Shown here: one piece after another, positions 53,575-55,277 of the stretch
How positions within the stretch are numbered: position 1 is the stretch's first letter
Layout of the letters: every line of letters starts with the position of its first letter
From: Parashewanella curva
GTDB lineage: Bacteria > Pseudomonadota > Gammaproteobacteria > Enterobacterales > Shewanellaceae
DNA: 55,277 nt
Direction: 5' to 3'
NCBI RefSeq assembly: GCF_003675895.1
Contig: NZ_ML014754.1
Span: 1 to 55,277, forward strand
Made by a program: the position numbers and the translations under genes
Notes under the pieces: model-generated
What the model was told of the DNA's origin: nothing
The model's database searches: none
Seen by the model: only the letters and a program-made list of their open reading frames with translations

Positions 53575-54447
53575 CTAAATCCCTGTTTGCTTGCCAGAAA
53601 TTTTGGACAACTTAGGTGTCGTTTTTCCATGCCCTTGTGAAGTTACATTTCCATCAATATTGACTAACTCCACCAGCCCAGACTTACTTTTAAACTTTAC
53701 GTTTCCTTTTACATTTTTGATACTTAGCTTCCCGCTGCCATCTTTAACCTTTACAAAGCCTCTTACTTTATTCAGAGCGATATCTCCTGAAGTATCAGTC
53801 AACCTGACGGCGCCTTTGTTATCTAGTATTGTAATATCACCACTTTTATCATTTATCGCAACCGAGCCTTGTCGATGTGCGATTTTTATATCACCACTGC
53901 CATCATTGATTTTTAATTTACCTTTACCACCAGAGATTTTAATATCACCGGCTCTATCATTAATGATGATTTTTCCATTATTATTAGAAAGTAAGATATT
54001 CCCTTCCCCATTCGTTACTTTCAAACCTTTACGCAATCCAGAAATATCAACAGTTCCTCCAAGATCTCGTAAATCTAGGTACATATTCTTGGGCATTAAA
54101 ATATGGACATCGACCTTTGCAAGCTTTTTAGAGCTTGGTATTCCCTTTTTGTAGCCTACTTTTAAGGTTAATTTTTTTTGATTTGGTTTAAGGTAGATTT
54201 GCATGTAGTCATCAAAATGAGACTTTGCGGATTGCATATCACCGGGGATCTGCACATTCAACAGAGCTTTAACTTTTTGAGAAGAAGATAGCTTTACTTT
54301 AGTACTTCCATTTCCAGTAAAAGCGAGAAGTTTAGTGATTGATTGAGCGTCAGCTTCAAGTGTTTGCTGCCAGCTTGCCGCTTGAGTGAAAAGTGACACA
54401 CTCGATAACAACAATATGCCCAATAATTTGTTAGCTAACCTTGCCAT
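53575..54447 (-). CDS. Secreted beta-helix-like repeat protein (DUF4097-like)
   Basis: A secreted protein of unknown function. The 290-residue product starts with a signal peptide (LANKLLGILLLSSVSLFTQAA-S). From about 125 to 265 there are repeats of about 9-10 residues: NGEGNILLSNNNGKIIINDRAGDIKISGGKGKLKINDGSGDI is represented by the recurring pattern G-x-I/L-x-I/L-x-D/N. This fits a beta-helix like the DUF4097/head-GIN adhesins. The tail ends SKISGKQTGI. AGGATG precedes the ATG. A PTP-like gene follows. The repeats are rich in Lys, Asp and Gly. Confidence 0.8.
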   Translation of the reverse strand: MARLANKLLGILLLSSVSLFTQAASWQQTLEADAQSITKLLAFTGNGSTKVKLSSSQKVKALLNVQIPGDMQSAKSHFDDYMQIYLKPNQKKLTLKVGYKKGIPSSKKLAKVDVHILMPKNMYLDLRDLGGTVDISGLRKGLKVTNGEGNILLSNNNGKIIINDRAGDIKISGGKGKLKINDGSGDIKIAHRQGSVAINDKSGDITILDNKGAVRLTDTSGDIALNKVRGFVKVKDGSGKLSIKNVKGNVKFKSKSGLVELVNIDGNVTSQGHGKTTPKLSKISGKQTGI

Positions 54448-54534
54448 AAATCATCCTGATTTTATGTGAGAAGCATATAGGATGGCAAAATTAGAGTAAA
54501 AAGTCTATAAATTGAGTCAAATCTAAATTTCAGA

Positions 54535-54559
54535 TACAAAAAACCACCGAATGGTGGTT
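54535..54559 (-). terminator. Terminator of the tRNA-Ala unit
   Basis: On the minus strand AACCACC/GGTGGTT (54553-54559 with 54542-54548) has a 4-nt loop and is followed by six T. Confidence 0.8.
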
Positions 54560-54561
54560 GA

Positions 54562-54637
54562 TGGTGGAGCTAGACGGGATCGAACCGTCGACCTCTTGCA
54601 TGCCATGCAAGTGCTCTCCCAGCTGAGCTATAGCCCC
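54562..54637 (-). tRNA. tRNA-Ala(GGC)
   Basis: 76 nt, CCA encoded. Acceptor GGGGCTA pairs with TAGCTCC (with one G.U pair). The anticodon loop TGGCATG gives GGC. T arm GACGGTTCGATCCCGTC. A terminator follows. Confidence 0.96.
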
Positions 54638-54760
54638 GATTTAGACAAGCAATAATACTTAACTGGATAAATAATAACAAGATGATACTTCTATTAATCT
54701 TCTGATTATAAGAAGTGATATCTGTTCCAGATTCCATTTTACAACTAAAGTTATAAAAGG

Positions 54761-54836
54761 TGGTATCCCATAGGGGATTCGAACCCCTGTTACCGCCGTG
54801 AAAGGGCGGTGTCCTAGGCCTCTAGACGAATGGGAC
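54761..54836 (-). tRNA. tRNA-Glu(UUC), copy 1
   Basis: 76 nt, CCA encoded. The anticodon loop CTTTCAC gives UUC. The D arm TCTAGAGGCCTAGGA and T arm GGGGTTCGAATCCCC are typical of glutamate tRNA. Confidence 0.97.
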
Positions 54837-54954
54837 ACAATAGGACTAATAATTTTATTTCTACTCAAAATTACTAAATGAGTTTGTTTACTATCTAATA
54901 AAAGATAGTGGTATCTGTTCCCAGATTCCATTTTATAACCAAAGTTATAAGAAT

Positions 54955-55030
54955 TGGTATCCCATAGGGGATTCGAACCCCTGTTACCGCCGTGAAAGGG
55001 CGGTGTCCTAGGCCTCTAGACGAATGGGAC
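54955..55030 (-). tRNA. tRNA-Glu(UUC), copy 2
   Basis: Sequence identical to copy 1, 194 bp away. The spacer contains a near-identical repeat with a CTATCT...AGATAG hairpin. Confidence 0.97.
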
Positions 55031-55151
55031 ACAATAGGACTAATAATTTTATTTCTACTCAAAATTACTAAAAGAGCTTATTTACTATCTAATAAAAGAT
55101 AGTGGTATCTGTTTCCAGATTCCCCTCTTATAATCTTACGATTATAAGAAG

Positions 55152-55227
55152 TGGTATCCCATAGGGGATTCGAACCCCTGTTACCGCCGTGAAAGGGCGG
55201 TGTCCTAGGCCTCTAGACGAATGGGAC
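55152..55227 (-). tRNA. tRNA-Glu(UUC), copy 3
   Basis: Sequence identical to copies 1 and 2, 197 bp from copy 2. It is the upstream-most copy in the window, so the promoter or further copies may lie outside. Confidence 0.97.
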
Positions 55228-55277
55228 ACAATAGGACTAATAATTTTATTTCTACTCAAAATTACTAAAAGAGCTTA

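Noticed and set aside
1-55277. CRISPR array
   Set aside because: No regularly spaced direct repeats of 24-40 bp with unique spacers were seen; the tRNA arrays are the only regular tandem repeats.

Overview
This window is chromosomal DNA from a low-GC marine gammaproteobacterium, most likely of the Shewanellaceae and plausibly Parashewanella-like. I infer this from the gene set: a TyrR/PhhAB/Fah/MaiA tyrosine-catabolism cluster, a DUF2982-type protein, NapF, RdgC, PurEK, a PhoBR-PstS group, GlmM/GalU, rmlBADC, GlyGly-CTERM sorting and tandem tRNA-Val and tRNA-Glu arrays. I ran no database search, so the taxonomy is inference.

Layout. 1-3.3 kb holds an HlyD-type adaptor, a MacB/LolD-type ATPase and an FtsX-type permease that appears cut short by a REP-like palindromic element. 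3.8-5.0 kb is an ankyrin-repeat protein. 5.3-7.7 kb has rluA, two glutathione-transferase genes and a DJ-1/PfpI gene whose 5' part was replaced by REP-like hairpins. 7.8-12 kb has a small orphan protein, an RsmB/NOP RNA methyltransferase, a secreted PKD-type protein and a glutathione peroxidase. 12.2-15.5 kb is pstS, phoR and phoB with a candidate Pho box. 15.8-18.1 kb is a large protein combining a J-domain-like HPD motif with ankyrin repeats. 18.2-25.7 kb has a porin, rdgC, a proline-rich orphan, purEK, a GAF-GGDEF protein and two lipoproteins that follow gshA. 25.7-30.1 kb has gshA, a dicarboxylate/amino-acid symporter and another orphan. 30.2-35.0 kb is the phenylalanine/tyrosine cluster (maiA, fah, tyrR, phhB, phhA), divergent from napF. 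35.8-43.6 kb is bactofilin, DUF2982, glmM, galU and rmlCDAB (dTDP-rhamnose). Then come three tRNA-Val genes, an M6-type GlyGly-CTERM metalloprotease, an RND efflux pair, an MFS transporter, a periplasmic PTP-like phosphatase, a beta-helix-like secreted protein, tRNA-Ala and three tRNA-Glu genes.

How the genes work together. PhhA and PhhB convert phenylalanine to tyrosine and recycle the pterin. MaiA and Fah perform the last two steps of tyrosine breakdown. TyrR is the expected regulator, and a near-consensus TYR box lies upstream of phhA. PhoBR with PstS forms the phosphate-starvation group, without pstCAB in this window. GlmM, GalU and RmlBADC feed cell-envelope sugar nucleotides.

The unusual material falls into two classes. 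The first is single orphan or eukaryote-like genes placed one at a time between conserved genes: two ankyrin proteins (one with a J-domain-like motif), a Pro-rich protein and two unrecognised proteins. They are candidate secreted effectors. The second is a rich set of non-coding palindromic elements of at least five kinds. Two of them form a homologous pair, each lying just after a stop codon in the same orientation relative to the gene and each followed by a stem-loop. Others have become part of the 3' or 5' ends of reading frames. Start codons were moved from the longest open frame wherever a ribosome binding site or family alignment favoured an internal start.
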